Origin: Sedimentisphaerales bacterium
GTDB taxonomy: Bacteria > Planctomycetota > Phycisphaerae > Sedimentisphaerales > Anaerobacaceae
Reading direction: 5' to 3'
Assembly: GCA_028282745.1 (NCBI GenBank)
Contig: JANQHJ010000022.1
Location: 1-38,019, forward strand
Length of the DNA stretch: 38,019 nt
In this document: piece after piece, positions 17,401 through 25,195 of the stretch
Layout of the letters: each line of letters begins with the position of its first letter
How positions within the stretch are numbered: position 1 is the stretch's first letter
The notes under the pieces: model-generated
Told to the model about the DNA's origin: nothing
What the model saw: only the letters and a program-made list of their open reading frames with translations
Database searches by the model: none
Translations under genes and position numbers: made by a program

Positions 17401-18138
17401 AAGTTTTGAGGCCCATTTGCCATCGTTGTCCTGCTGCTGGTAAATTCGCAGGGCATGGTTTAATTGCTCGAGAACTGCGTTAAGGCGTTTAGCAATTATT
17501 TGTTTTTGTATTACCCCTAACTTGCCAGTTTCAGTCATTTCAACAGCATCAGCGAACCATTTTTCTTTGCAGATAACAGATTCGAGATGGTTGCTTATAT
17601 CAATAATATTCTGCAAAAACGAATTTTTACCGGTTACTTTTCTATTTTTGAAAAGCTCTCTTAAAGATTGACCAAGATCGTCCTGCTCCCATGCCCAGTC
17701 AATCGTCTGCTGGAGTGCGTTGGCTTTTAGCAGCCGCTGCTGGTCTTCATCGACAATCCCAAAAGCAGGGTCGAGGCCGAGTGTGTGGAAATGCTCGGTA
17801 AGCAGTCGCTTACAAAAAGAGTGTATCGTGCTAATATCAGCACCGGGCAGTAGAGTGAGCTGATACTTCAGATGTGGAGCTTGGGTAAGCTTGTAAGCTT
17901 CTGTTAACTGCTTTGCAATTCTTTCACGCATCTGCTCAGCAGCTGCGTCGGTAAATGTCAGGACGAGGATGCTCCAAATATCAGGGCAAATATTTTTGTC
18001 AGCGACTACATCAACACATCGACCCGACAGGACAGCGGTTTTGCCGGTACCGGCGGAGGCAGTGACAAGGACGTTGCGGTCACGCTCGGTGATAGCTGCG
18101 GATTGCTGGGTGGTCCATTTTATTTTCTTATCGGCCAT
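14476..18138 (-). CDS. addA: Helicase-exonuclease subunit AddA
   Basis: A 1220-residue UvrD-type helicase fused to a RecB-type nuclease, one half of the AddAB double-strand-break resection machine. Walker A is ASAGTGKT (27-34). Helicase motif FVDEYQDINPVQ, VVGDVKQSIYAFRG and VHKSKGLEFP follow. The C-terminal nuclease has GTATHLVIS and IIQGIIDML...IIIDFKTD. I chose the ATG at 18138 because GGAGGG lies just upstream and MADKKIKWTTQQ is the usual start; an in-frame ATG at 18186 would add 16 residues overlapping addB. The gene overlaps addB by 11 bases, so translation is probably coupled. A short heptamer-repeat insertion lies in the nuclease region. Confidence 0.93.
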   Translation of the reverse strand: MADKKIKWTTQQSAAITERDRNVLVTASAGTGKTAVLSGRCVDVVADKNICPDIWSILVLTFTDAAAEQMRERIAKQLTEAYKLTQAPHLKYQLTLLPGADISTIHSFCKRLLTEHFHTLGLDPAFGIVDEDQQRLLKANALQQTIDWAWEQDDLGQSLRELFKNRKVTGKNSFLQNIIDISNHLESVICKEKWFADAVEMTETGKLGVIQKQIIAKRLNAVLEQLNHALRIYQQQDNDGKWASKLHTSHINVTENLLRILNDDNWPRFAEAINSVGRLTVQKPKDINDLLAETLQEMVRNASVNIKAIKDLAILNPDYLDQVKPTSDRQIKVLVELTKQFEQFYERSKSSINRLDFADLERFTLNLLTKNIEAEKLEPSDTALTLRRRYKFIFVDEYQDINPVQKQIIELISGQNNIFVVGDVKQSIYAFRGAQPQIFVDDLKLASTEPKQVDQPRRVDLNKNFRSAEGVLDFVNHIFARIMSEPMAGIEYDDSAMLRPGLEKQKAENPQVELHLLDSQQQLEDDNNESDEISVSLQQKQAAMIANRIKEIINSDNFLIYDKDLDTNRQVQYSDIVILMRSIAQKANNYVEILQLADIPVSCDSAAGFFEATEINDCLCLLKVLDNPQRDIELTSVLRSPLFKISESELTCIRLHNIDETCGFYSCLQRYINSGPDKKLKNKLETIMEQLQRWRSQARIDSIADLIWRIYSQSSMLAFVSALPNGPVRHANLLKLHDRAIQFEKFSSNNQASLSRFIQFIEKLQDQDVNWAGAEPEETAGNAVRIMSVHKSKGLEFPVVFLAELESTFNHRSINSDLLLAMDIPMGLKIIDAQKNKLSTVAHQILVEQKRTESLAEEMRILYVAMTRAKQRLILCGTGKLEKYNQLLTRGYYQGSDISSQMLSDSRRAIEWLLYGLSDRHELHTAFETELLQPKDEKMLDVNLYREKQLDKFDKFIQKLRKQTKQPSKKRSAKAGSQLLEKVKASVLWDYDFRAMTVTQAKQSVSQLTHQNDEFALARYLPTLNRQPLALMTDEQKTKTFDSGLVIGTATHLVISQLDLNNDVNKETVNRTIEELIASNNIDPEAAVKIDVNSIVEFFQTDLGKRALNKNNKIFREWQFTFTQPVDNSSTRGATSHEPRATDDEVIIQGIIDMLIETPQGLIIIDFKTDNIKGDSDLVQRTELYRIQLNTYTQAVATILNKPVISKYLYFLSISKAVEV
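14714..14741. repeat. Four tandem heptamers inside addA
   Basis: Four 7-base units follow one another: GTGGCTC, GTGGTTC, GTGGCTC, GTGGCCC. On the coding (minus) strand they specify the low-complexity stretch STRGATSHEPRATDDE just before the nuclease motif. Seven is not a multiple of three, so the repeat was not selected as a peptide unit. It looks like an intergenic-type repeat that has landed in frame within the gene. Confidence 0.7.
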
Positions 18139-21100
18139 CACAGCCCTCCAGTTTCTGCAAGACCTGATCCTTGCCAAGTGAATCAAGGATGCGATAGTCA
18201 GTGACTCGCCAGTCGAAGCGACATAGAGATCGGTAATCGCAATTCGTACAGGGAGAATTGGTGCCCAAACGATAAGGGCTTACGTCTATGTCGCCTTTGA
18301 TGATTTGATCGGCTAATGCAATTATTTTCGCTTTAGTTGCATTGGTTATCAATGCAAAATCGTCTGGTTTTAAAGCACCGCTTATAGAATAGCTACCGTA
18401 TTGGGCCTTGTCTTTTGAGAGCATGAAATTGTAATATTTGCTCCATCCTTTTTCTATTTGAGCGTCGAGTCTGTTGAAGCATTGGCCGTTGAATATGCCT
18501 TTTGCTTTTATGGAATTGTTCTCTATGGGTATATAAAAAGCGCCGACAGGTTTGCAGTCAAGCTGGCTATGCTTGACAGCGAGCATGTAAATGGCAAGCT
18601 GCATATCGATACCGTAGTAAAATTTACGCCAACTGAATGTCCTATCTGATAATTTGTAATCGAAGATCGTTGCTAATTTACCTTCATCAGTGTCAGCGAT
18701 ATCAAGCCGGTCTATATATCCTTTGAGTATAAGCTTTCTCTTATCATCAAAAGGCTGTGAAAATTCGCCAAGAGCATCTTGTTCGTAGCCGAAATCAGCT
18801 TCGGTCATTTCAGGGCGGAACCGTCCCGCTGCTATCATTTGCGAGACGGCTATAACGAAATCTTCAATAGTTTCGCGAGCAGTTTCGATGATATACGCAT
18901 TGTGCTTGCTGTGCTTTAATAAAGACTTTATAAAACTGTCTTCATCGAGCAGCTTATCTATCTGGGCATTTAATATCTCAAGCAATTTTTCTTTATCGAT
19001 AGTTGTTATATCAAGCTTATCCTTGTTGAGTTTTTTTATTAGCTCCTCGAGTATTTTATGATAGAATCGGCCTTTGTCTAAAGGTTTGAATTCGAATTCT
19101 TTTCGAGGCTGGAGTTTTAGAATATATCGCGAAAAATACTGGAACGGACAGGATGCGAAGCTGCTTAGCTTCGTGGCTGAGGCTTTGAGTGTAACAGTAA
19201 AAAAGTTTTTAATAATCTTATCATCAAGCTGCGCTTTATTATCGTAATTAAGAGCTGAGTTGACAGTATCACTGACATCATTCAGGTCTTTGTCGTTAGT
19301 TAATTCATCAAGCAGCGCTAAAAGTTTATTTTCCTGTTTGTTATCAGCTTCGGCGTGCAATTTTGAGCAGAGTAATTGTTTTAGCTGGGCCCTGGTCTGG
19401 ATGTTTTCGATGTTTATATCGTCGCTGGAAACTTTCTCGGGCTGGAGGTCATTAAATAATTGCGTGAGTCTTTGAACATAGCCGGAGCAGACGGCGGTTT
19501 TGCCTTTTGAATCCACGACAGGATAGCTTAGACAGAGATATTCGGCTGCTCGGGTAAAAGCGATATAGGCAAGGTAGTCTCTCTGGGTTAGTTTGTCCCT
19601 TACTCCGGGGCCGAGTTCGAGGCCTGCTGAGCGAGCATTTGCATGGTCGGGTTCGGTTAAGACACTATCATAGTCAAGCAGGACTGGGAACTGCTTTTGC
19701 GTACAGCCGATCAGGAATACGGCTTTGAGGTCGGGATGCCTGCTTCGCTCGATATTACCTACCAAGACCTGGTCGAGACGAGGTGGAATCAGGGCTAAGG
19801 TCATTTGCGAGAAAGCTGCTGTCAGGATCTCGATATATTCCTGAGGTTTCAGTTGTAAGCCCTGGAAAATTCTTAATAGCTCATCGAAGCCGTCACAGAA
19901 ACGTTCATAAAACTGTATATGAGTTTGAGCAAGCTGCTCGTTATTAGATTTATGGGTAAATTTGATCCAATCATTTAATTGCTCGATCACTTTCAATTCT
20001 TCAAGAAATTGAAAAATGATCTTAGTGAATTGGGCAGGCTCTAATAATTGGCTTTCGAATAATTGTTTTTTTAGATTCATCAGCGGCAAGACAACTTTCC
20101 TGCGAATCTTATCAACATATTCATTATCAAAGCTATCTGTATCAGGAGCATAATCCCAATCGTTCTTGTCGTTCCAATCTTTATCGCCAATACCGTAAGC
20201 AATGCAGTAGTTCTCGAGCAGATCGATGTCGTCGGGCTCAATTGGTATTAAGCCGGTCTTCAAGTAACTTATCACTTCTGTTTGTGTGAATCCCTGTAAG
20301 ACCATGGATAATGCTGTGGTTAACATACTTATTATAATGTGGCGGGCAAGCGGTTTTCGACGGTCGATGAAATACGGCACATCGAAATCATCGAGATAGG
20401 CACAGAGATAATGTTCGTATAATTCTATGTCCGAAGCTATGATGGCAATGTCACGATAACGATATCCTCTTTCTTCGACGAGGCTACGAATGCGGCTGGC
20501 AACATACTGGGCCTCACTTCGAGCGTTGGCTGCAGCAGCGATAGTAACGCTATTGCCAGATGAAGCAACTGTAGGCTCGAGTTCAAAAAGCTGATCTTCA
20601 ATATGAGCTAAGGCTGGGCCGTTAGAGAATCGCAAAGGTTTATCAAGAATTATAGGGACTTCGAGTTTTACTTTTGTTTTTTTGATAATGTCCTGCAACT
20701 CGAAATAAGTTTTCGCAGTTGGAGCAAAAAGGTTAGTTGGGTCAAAGTGATCCTTATGTTCGACAGCATCAGGGTCAAGGCATAAAGCGATATAAGATTG
20801 TTGGGCGGTACTTATCAGGCCTGAAAGAACGGAAAGTTCGCTCTGTGTAAATCCGGCGAAGCCATCGAGCCAAACCTTCGCACCTTTTGTAATCTCAGAT
20901 TCAGCTATTACTTTTGAGAGTTTGCTGAGCTGGGCTTCGGAATCGAAGAATTTATCTTGGGTAAATTTCGTGTACTCTTTGAAGAGTAAAGCGATGTCCC
21001 GGAACTTCGCAGCAGTTGAGCTTTCGGGATCATATTTTTCTATTGCAGCGACAAGCTCATCGATGTCATCTGCATCTCGGCCAAATTGTTGTATTTCGGT

Positions 21101-21475
21101 AATGGTTTGGGCAATAGCCTGGGCGGTGCCGGTTTGTTTGGAGGCTCTGCTGAAAACTCCAAGCGAATCCGAATGTTCGCGTAGCAACCTCTGGACTATC
21201 ATGGCACGGGCAGTTGAGGTTAGGTTTGTACGGGCGTTGTTTTTGCCGAGTAGTAAAAATTGCAGCCTCTGGAAGCTCAGGATGTTGAGGTGATGATAAC
21301 CCTTTATACGGTCATTGCTTAGGATGGCGCGCTCGGCCTGGTATGTGGCCTGTTCGGGTACGAGCAGGATGAGCGGGCTTGAATCGGAATCATCGAGCAA
21401 GGCCTGTGTTATTGCATCGATGCAATGACAGGTCTTGCCGGAGCCGCTTTTTCCTAAAATGAACCTTGCTGACAC
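18128..21475 (-). CDS. addB: Helicase-exonuclease subunit AddB
   Basis: A 1115-residue AddB, partner of AddA in double-strand-break processing. The N-terminal P-loop reads LGKSGSGKT (residues 7-15). The C-terminal nuclease has GRFYHKILEEL, GYIDRLDIAD and FDYK. Four cysteines form the expected iron-sulphur staple: one in SCPFQYFSRY before the nuclease core and three in CTNCDYRSLC after it. I chose the GTG at 21475 because GAGGG lies 7 bases upstream and the protein then begins VSARFILGKSGSGKT; a TTG at 21496 would add seven residues without a good ribosome site. It is the first gene of the pair. Confidence 0.92.
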   Translation of the reverse strand: MSARFILGKSGSGKTCHCIDAITQALLDDSDSSPLILLVPEQATYQAERAILSNDRIKGYHHLNILSFQRLQFLLLGKNNARTNLTSTARAMIVQRLLREHSDSLGVFSRASKQTGTAQAIAQTITEIQQFGRDADDIDELVAAIEKYDPESSTAAKFRDIALLFKEYTKFTQDKFFDSEAQLSKLSKVIAESEITKGAKVWLDGFAGFTQSELSVLSGLISTAQQSYIALCLDPDAVEHKDHFDPTNLFAPTAKTYFELQDIIKKTKVKLEVPIILDKPLRFSNGPALAHIEDQLFELEPTVASSGNSVTIAAAANARSEAQYVASRIRSLVEERGYRYRDIAIIASDIELYEHYLCAYLDDFDVPYFIDRRKPLARHIIISMLTTALSMVLQGFTQTEVISYLKTGLIPIEPDDIDLLENYCIAYGIGDKDWNDKNDWDYAPDTDSFDNEYVDKIRRKVVLPLMNLKKQLFESQLLEPAQFTKIIFQFLEELKVIEQLNDWIKFTHKSNNEQLAQTHIQFYERFCDGFDELLRIFQGLQLKPQEYIEILTAAFSQMTLALIPPRLDQVLVGNIERSRHPDLKAVFLIGCTQKQFPVLLDYDSVLTEPDHANARSAGLELGPGVRDKLTQRDYLAYIAFTRAAEYLCLSYPVVDSKGKTAVCSGYVQRLTQLFNDLQPEKVSSDDINIENIQTRAQLKQLLCSKLHAEADNKQENKLLALLDELTNDKDLNDVSDTVNSALNYDNKAQLDDKIIKNFFTVTLKASATKLSSFASCPFQYFSRYILKLQPRKEFEFKPLDKGRFYHKILEELIKKLNKDKLDITTIDKEKLLEILNAQIDKLLDEDSFIKSLLKHSKHNAYIIETARETIEDFVIAVSQMIAAGRFRPEMTEADFGYEQDALGEFSQPFDDKRKLILKGYIDRLDIADTDEGKLATIFDYKLSDRTFSWRKFYYGIDMQLAIYMLAVKHSQLDCKPVGAFYIPIENNSIKAKGIFNGQCFNRLDAQIEKGWSKYYNFMLSKDKAQYGSYSISGALKPDDFALITNATKAKIIALADQIIKGDIDVSPYRLGTNSPCTNCDYRSLCRFDWRVTDYRILDSLGKDQVLQKLEGCDGR

Positions 21476-21613
21476 TGTTAATCCCTCAACATACAAAAAA
21501 ACTACGACTTTTTTACCACAACAGCCATTTTATTGCAAACTCATCTCGATTATGACGATATATACAGGTAAGATTTTAAAGGTAAATGAAAATATTTTTT
21601 GGAGAATAAAGCA

Positions 21614-22075
21614 ATGCTAACTAGAAAAAATCTTATTGGATTAACTGTTGTAGCATGTACTATGGCCATTGTGCTGTTTTTAAGCAGTTCTTTTGCCCTT
21701 GAAAAAACTGTCGAAGTCAATCCCGAAATCACCCTGCCTCAACTTCCAGCTGACGGTCATCATGCTGTAATGGCTAAGCTCGATAGGATCGAAAGAGGCA
21801 TTCAGCTCTTATCTGTAAGATTAGCTGCTATAGAAAATCATATAGGCATCAAAAAGGCCGGTTGCGCAAGCAAATGCTCCACAGATAAGGCATCCTGCAG
21901 CTCAGGCGCAAAAGTTTGTACAAAAGAAGCGGCACAGAAATGCAAAGTCGAAAAAGCATGTTGCGGAAGTGAAAAGTGCAAAGCTAAAGCCACTTCTAAA
22001 GCAAGTTGCGGATCTGAACCAAGCAGCTTAGGATGCAACAATGTAAGCTCAGGATGCCCGCTGAAAAAGCAATAA
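21614..22075 (+). CDS. Small exported cysteine-rich protein, unknown function
   Basis: I do not recognise a family. The 153-residue product begins with a hydrophobic export signal (about residues 6-29, ending SSFALE). A short amphipathic helix with heptad-like spacing follows (MAKLDRIERGIQLLSVRLAAIENH, 53-76, in two abutting parts). The C-terminal 70 residues hold 11 cysteines among lysine, alanine and serine, including ACCGSEKC and SGCPLKKQ at the end. The spacing does not match a zinc finger or ferredoxin that I know, but metal binding or disulphide cross-linking outside the cytoplasm is possible. GGAG lies 9 bases before the ATG, which favours this start over a TTG at 21599. It ends 5 bases before a convergent gene. 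Confidence 0.7.
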   Translation: MLTRKNLIGLTVVACTMAIVLFLSSSFALEKTVEVNPEITLPQLPADGHHAVMAKLDRIERGIQLLSVRLAAIENHIGIKKAGCASKCSTDKASCSSGAKVCTKEAAQKCKVEKACCGSEKCKAKATSKASCGSEPSSLGCNNVSSGCPLKKQ

Positions 22076-22080
22076 TAGAA

Positions 22081-23016
22081 TCAAGCTTCGAGCGGTTTAT
22101 ACAGTTTTTCAGGTTTTTCGCCAAGCGTGTTTGTAAGAGTGCCAAGGTTTTCTATTTGACATTTAATGATGTCTCCTGGCTTGAGGAAGTTACCTGTAGC
22201 CATGCCCACGCCGTGCGGCGTGCCGGTTGCTATGATATCGCCGGGCTCTAATGTCATTATATGACTGATAAATGAGACGATATCGGCTACGTGGTATATC
22301 ATCTGCGAGGTATTGGCGTCTTGGCGAACTTCGTCATTGACAGTCAATTTCATGGTGAGATTCTGGGGATCCGGGATTTCATCTTTAGTGACAAGGTATG
22401 GGCCCATAGGGCAAAAACCGTCCGACCATTTACCGTTTAGCCAGTCGTAGAATTCGTCCCAAGGACGTTGCTTTCTGGCCTCTTTGAAAGTCACAGAGCG
22501 CGCAGAAACGTCGTTTACTATTGTATAGCCTGCTACATGATCGAGGGCGTCATCAATACGAACACAGCGAGTTTTTCTGCCAATAATGACAGCCAGTTCC
22601 AGTTCGTAGTCAACTTCATCGCTGTACATGGGATAGGCAATAGTATCACCGTCGCCTATAACGGCAGTTGAGGGCATAATGAAAGGTCTGGGCACAGTGT
22701 TCGTTCTGGGTGATTCTGTGAGGCCAAGTTTCAGGCCGCCTTCAATTATATGTTTTGCATAATTACCAGCCAGGGCGAGGATCTTGCCGGGACGAGGAAT
22801 CGGGGCAAGAATTTTTACTGAATCGATGGGAATCATATTTTCAGTTGTATTTGACAAGCTGCATACCTTTTCAAGACAGCCTGGTCTTTCTAAGATATTT
22901 AATATGCTTCTTGGGGCGTTATCGCCCTGCCAGTTGGACGGGATATCTATAATCGAAGAATCTATGACAAGCCCGCATGAAATGGAATTATCTTTTTTGT
23001 ATGTTAGAAGCTTCAT
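22081..23016 (-). CDS. Fumarylacetoacetate hydrolase family protein
   Basis: A 311-residue protein of the FAH superfamily. Members hydrolyse or hydrate beta-diketo and 2-oxo acids, for example in catabolism of aromatic or sugar acids. The acidic metal-binding signature is DEVDYELELAVIIGR near residue 130, followed by VAGYTIVNDVSAR and the C-terminal GDIIATGTPHGVG. The order and length fit the single-domain 2-oxo-pent-4-enoate hydratase/ureidoglycolate lyase-like group; the substrate is not predictable. AAGGGG stands 6 bases before the ATG. It is a single gene facing the Cys-rich protein gene. Confidence 0.88.
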   Translation of the reverse strand: MKLLTYKKDNSISCGLVIDSSIIDIPSNWQGDNAPRSILNILERPGCLEKVCSLSNTTENMIPIDSVKILAPIPRPGKILALAGNYAKHIIEGGLKLGLTESPRTNTVPRPFIMPSTAVIGDGDTIAYPMYSDEVDYELELAVIIGRKTRCVRIDDALDHVAGYTIVNDVSARSVTFKEARKQRPWDEFYDWLNGKWSDGFCPMGPYLVTKDEIPDPQNLTMKLTVNDEVRQDANTSQMIYHVADIVSFISHIMTLEPGDIIATGTPHGVGMATGNFLKPGDIIKCQIENLGTLTNTLGEKPEKLYKPLEA

Positions 23017-23141
23017 TTAATACCCCTTAAAATACAGTTGTTTGGCGACAATGTGATAATATCAGAATTCGCTTGAAATTCAATTATTCAAACGTTCTAA
23101 TGGTTATTTAAATAAACGATTTGAGCCACGGAGGTTCATTT

Positions 23142-23930
23142 ATGACCGAGACAAAGACAGATTTTAAGAAACGTGTAAAAGGCTTTTTTTCCAAAACAGT
23201 AAGCACTCTGAATCCGCGCCGGCTGATGAAGCGGAATGATTACCATCCGGAACTGACTGAAAACGGCCTTTTGACAGATATTTCTCAACGTAAAGAGCAA
23301 ATCAATGAGGAATCGCAAAATTCTGACAACGCAATTGTGAGATCAGCTGAACCAGCTAAGAATGAGCAATTGGAAAAGCTGCAGGAAGGTTTTAACCAAC
23401 TTATCGGGCAGCTCGGCAATATTAATCAAAACCTTTCAAGTCAGCTTACACAGCATCAGGCTTTGATGGAACGACTCGACAAGCTGCCGGAGATGCTTGA
23501 GAATTTTGCGCCAAGTATAGATAATCAAACAAAACTCACCGAGCAGATGTTAGAAAATCTGAAATCTGAATCAGTTAAGAATCAGCAATTTTCCGACTCT
23601 GTCGAAAAGATCCCGGTAGAGATAGCGAAACAGACCGACGCTTTGGAAAATATCGACCAACAACTGGCAGCAGCAGCAGATTCTGATGTTCGAATGGCAC
23701 AAAGCTTCGATAAATTCAGGAATAGTATCGAAAAACTCGACCAGAGCACCGGCAGCCAGAGAGACAGTATTATGCAGATGAGCAAGACATTCGCGGCGAG
23801 TGATCGTTATCTGAAATATATCATCGCCCGCGATAAGAAACGAATGTTCTGGCTGTTTGTAACTTCATTGAGCGTCTGCGCCGCGGTAGTTCTTATCCTT
23901 ACAGGAATTATTATCTATCTAAGCCAATAG
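23142..23930 (+). CDS. Tail-anchored coiled-coil membrane protein, unknown function
   Basis: I recognise no family. The 262-residue protein is hydrophilic and mostly predicted helix. It has a basic N-terminus (TDFKKRVKGFF...RRLMKR), a long Gln/Glu/Leu-rich middle with coiled-coil character (about residues 65-225, for example LEKLQEGFNQLIGQLGNINQ), and one C-terminal membrane helix (MFWLFVTSLSVCAAVVLILTGIIIYLSQ, read in two abutting parts). With no signal peptide, the coiled coil should face the cytoplasm, as in proteins that scaffold at the membrane. GGAGG lies 7 bases before the ATG; a TTG at 23121 lies upstream of this site and is unlikely to be used. The stop is 110 bases before the riboswitch promoter. 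Confidence 0.7.
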   Translation: MTETKTDFKKRVKGFFSKTVSTLNPRRLMKRNDYHPELTENGLLTDISQRKEQINEESQNSDNAIVRSAEPAKNEQLEKLQEGFNQLIGQLGNINQNLSSQLTQHQALMERLDKLPEMLENFAPSIDNQTKLTEQMLENLKSESVKNQQFSDSVEKIPVEIAKQTDALENIDQQLAAAADSDVRMAQSFDKFRNSIEKLDQSTGSQRDSIMQMSKTFAASDRYLKYIIARDKKRMFWLFVTSLSVCAAVVLILTGIIIYLSQ

Positions 23931-24039
23931 ACGCTAAGTTTGGTTAAAAATTTTTCCTGTGTAAGAGTTTGAAAAATATGGACATAGGAAAGTAAGAGTC
24001 TGTATAGTTTAAAAAAACATGTAAATTTGAATTTTTCTC

Positions 24040-24068
24040 TTGTTGCAAGTTGTTGCGCGCGTTAAATT
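24040..24068 (+). promoter_or_regulatory. Putative promoter of the riboswitch operon
   Basis: TTGTTG (24040-24045) and TAAATT (24063-24068) are separated by 17 bases and lie about 30 bases before the start of the cobalamin aptamer. This is where a sigma-70-type promoter should be. Confidence 0.5.
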
Positions 24069-24100
24069 AAGAGTGTTCTTTGGGAAATCAATAAAATGAC

Positions 24101-24292
24101 TTCAGGTCTTCAAACGCAAATGTGTTTGAGGATAATTTTAAAGGGAACTCGGTGAAAATCCGAGACGGTCGCGCCGCTGTGAGCGATGCTCCGGTCAATG
24201 CCGGAAATCCGCGAAACGTTATCCCACTGTCATATTGACGGGAAGGGGCTTCGTGGTAGTCGCAAGTCAGAAAACCTGCCTGTAGTTAGCTG
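24101..24292 (+). promoter_or_regulatory. Cobalamin (B12) riboswitch aptamer
   Basis: The conserved parts of the cobalamin riboswitch appear in the right order: an opening CAGGTC, AAAGGGAACTCGGTGAAAAT, then CCGAGACGGTCGCGCCGCTG followed by TGAG, the B12-box region CCCACTGTC with GGGAAGGGG after a short loop, and the closing GCAAGTCAGAAAACCTGCCT. The opening CAGG can pair with the closing CCTG as the basal helix. By established knowledge, binding of a cobalamin such as adenosylcobalamin turns off the genes downstream. An intrinsic terminator about 90 bases beyond is consistent with transcriptional control. The first genes downstream are an exported PEP-CTERM protein and a surface protein, not a known btu or cob gene. 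Confidence 0.93.
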
Positions 24293-24384
24293 ACAATATT
24301 AGTGTTCTCGCGATTGGAACGCAGCTATCCGGCTGATGCCGCTCTTAAGAAGAAGCAAACTCGGCCGAATGAACAGGACGATTT

Positions 24385-24421
24385 AAAACCGTCATTCCTC
24401 TCGCGGAATGACGGTTTTTTT
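24385..24421 (+). terminator. Intrinsic terminator after the cobalamin riboswitch
   Basis: A 14-base-pair stem, AAAACCGTCATTCC with GGAATGACGGTTTT, closes a 6-base loop and runs into seven T. It lies about 90 bases beyond the aptamer and 218 bases before the first gene, where a riboswitch expression platform is expected. I could not find a convincing antiterminator pairing. The core GTCATTCC...GGAATGAC also resembles a widespread intergenic repeat. Confidence 0.8.
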
Positions 24422-24638
24422 ATTGGCATTATCGGACCTGGTTTTCAGGCCCAATCAACATTGAAAGGAGATAAAGGGCATAAAGGGATTTGCAGTCCAA
24501 CATAAAAAAATAAGAGCAATAAAAATCGAGAGAGAAGGAATTACAAGCGGCATTTAAATAAGCCCGCGCAAAATTCAAAGATTATTGCTCCCGTGAATTT
24601 TAACAACAATTGAATTTTTTTTGAAGAGGAGAGTGAGT
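24422..24638 (+). promoter_or_regulatory. Structured leader before the PEP-CTERM gene
   Basis: No ORF is convincing here. Two inverted repeats compete. GAGCAATAA (24514-24522) pairs perfectly with TTATTGCTC (24582-24590). AAAATTCA (24570-24577) pairs perfectly with TGAATTTT (24594-24601), placing the first repeat's 3' arm in its loop. An inner GCGG/CCGC hairpin lies between. TTTTTTGAAGAGGAG (24617-24631) holds the ribosome site and recurs identically at 37948-37962. Confidence 0.45.
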
Positions 24639-25160
24639 ATGGCTTCGGAGAAGGTGACTCGGAGGAGGGTGTATGAATTTGCAGTTTTTGTATTAAGTGT
24701 TTCAGTTTGTTTTGCAGTACCTATTGAAGTTGGAGACGGCAATAGCAGCGCTCAACTTTATATTGAATGGAAAGACGGATTTATCTTGGAATATTCCGTC
24801 AGCTTTGAATCGGCAAGCATAACCGGCCTTGAATTATTCGATATTGTCGAGGCTGAAACAACGCTTGAAACAGTTAGGGAAGACTTTGGTTTTGGAATTT
24901 TTGTAGATGGCATTAGTTACGAAGACCACAACAATATTGGCTTCGGAGGAGGCGACGACTGGTGGCATTACTGGATTAACAACGATGACGGCCAGGGCTG
25001 GAAAAGTCCCGCTTATGGTGTCGCCGACCGTATACTTTATGACGGTGACTCAGACGGTTGGATCTACGGCCACGGCGGGGAACCAATCCCAGAACCGGCA
25101 ACGATCGCATTATTTGCCATTGGTGCCTTGGTATTTCGCAAACGATGCAGGAGAACGTAA
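24639..25160 (+). CDS. PEP-CTERM protein with transcobalamin C-terminal-like (DUF4430) domain
   Basis: A 173-residue exported protein. An N-terminal hydrophobic signal (about 11-26) is followed by a domain at about 60-145 that matches, in my reading, the C-terminal beta domain of transcobalamin/intrinsic factor (DUF4430 type). The parallel runs from the LELFDIVEAE helix to FGFGIFVDGI, the aromatic strand DDWWHYWINN and the closing GVADRILYDGDSDGWIYG. It ends in a PEP-CTERM tail: PEP at 151-153, a hydrophobic helix and RKRCRR, which directs exosortase-type sorting to the surface. GAGGAG lies 7 bases before the ATG. Its place behind a cobalamin riboswitch supports a corrinoid-binding role. That role is inferred; the domain call is from pattern memory and needs a profile search. 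Confidence 0.75.
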   Translation: MASEKVTRRRVYEFAVFVLSVSVCFAVPIEVGDGNSSAQLYIEWKDGFILEYSVSFESASITGLELFDIVEAETTLETVREDFGFGIFVDGISYEDHNNIGFGGGDDWWHYWINNDDGQGWKSPAYGVADRILYDGDSDGWIYGHGGEPIPEPATIALFAIGALVFRKRCRRT

Positions 25161-25195
25161 TACAACAAATGTATATCTCACCACAACGTATGGAT

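Noticed and set aside
21476-21496. TTG at 21496 as the start of addB, and an ATG at 21492
   Set aside because: The TTG lacks a ribosome site, and the ATG is out of frame and soon stops. GTG at 21475 has GAGGG 7 bases upstream.
24302-24505. A 67-codon frame across the riboswitch expression platform
   Set aside because: It runs through the terminator stem, has no ribosome site and no protein-like composition.
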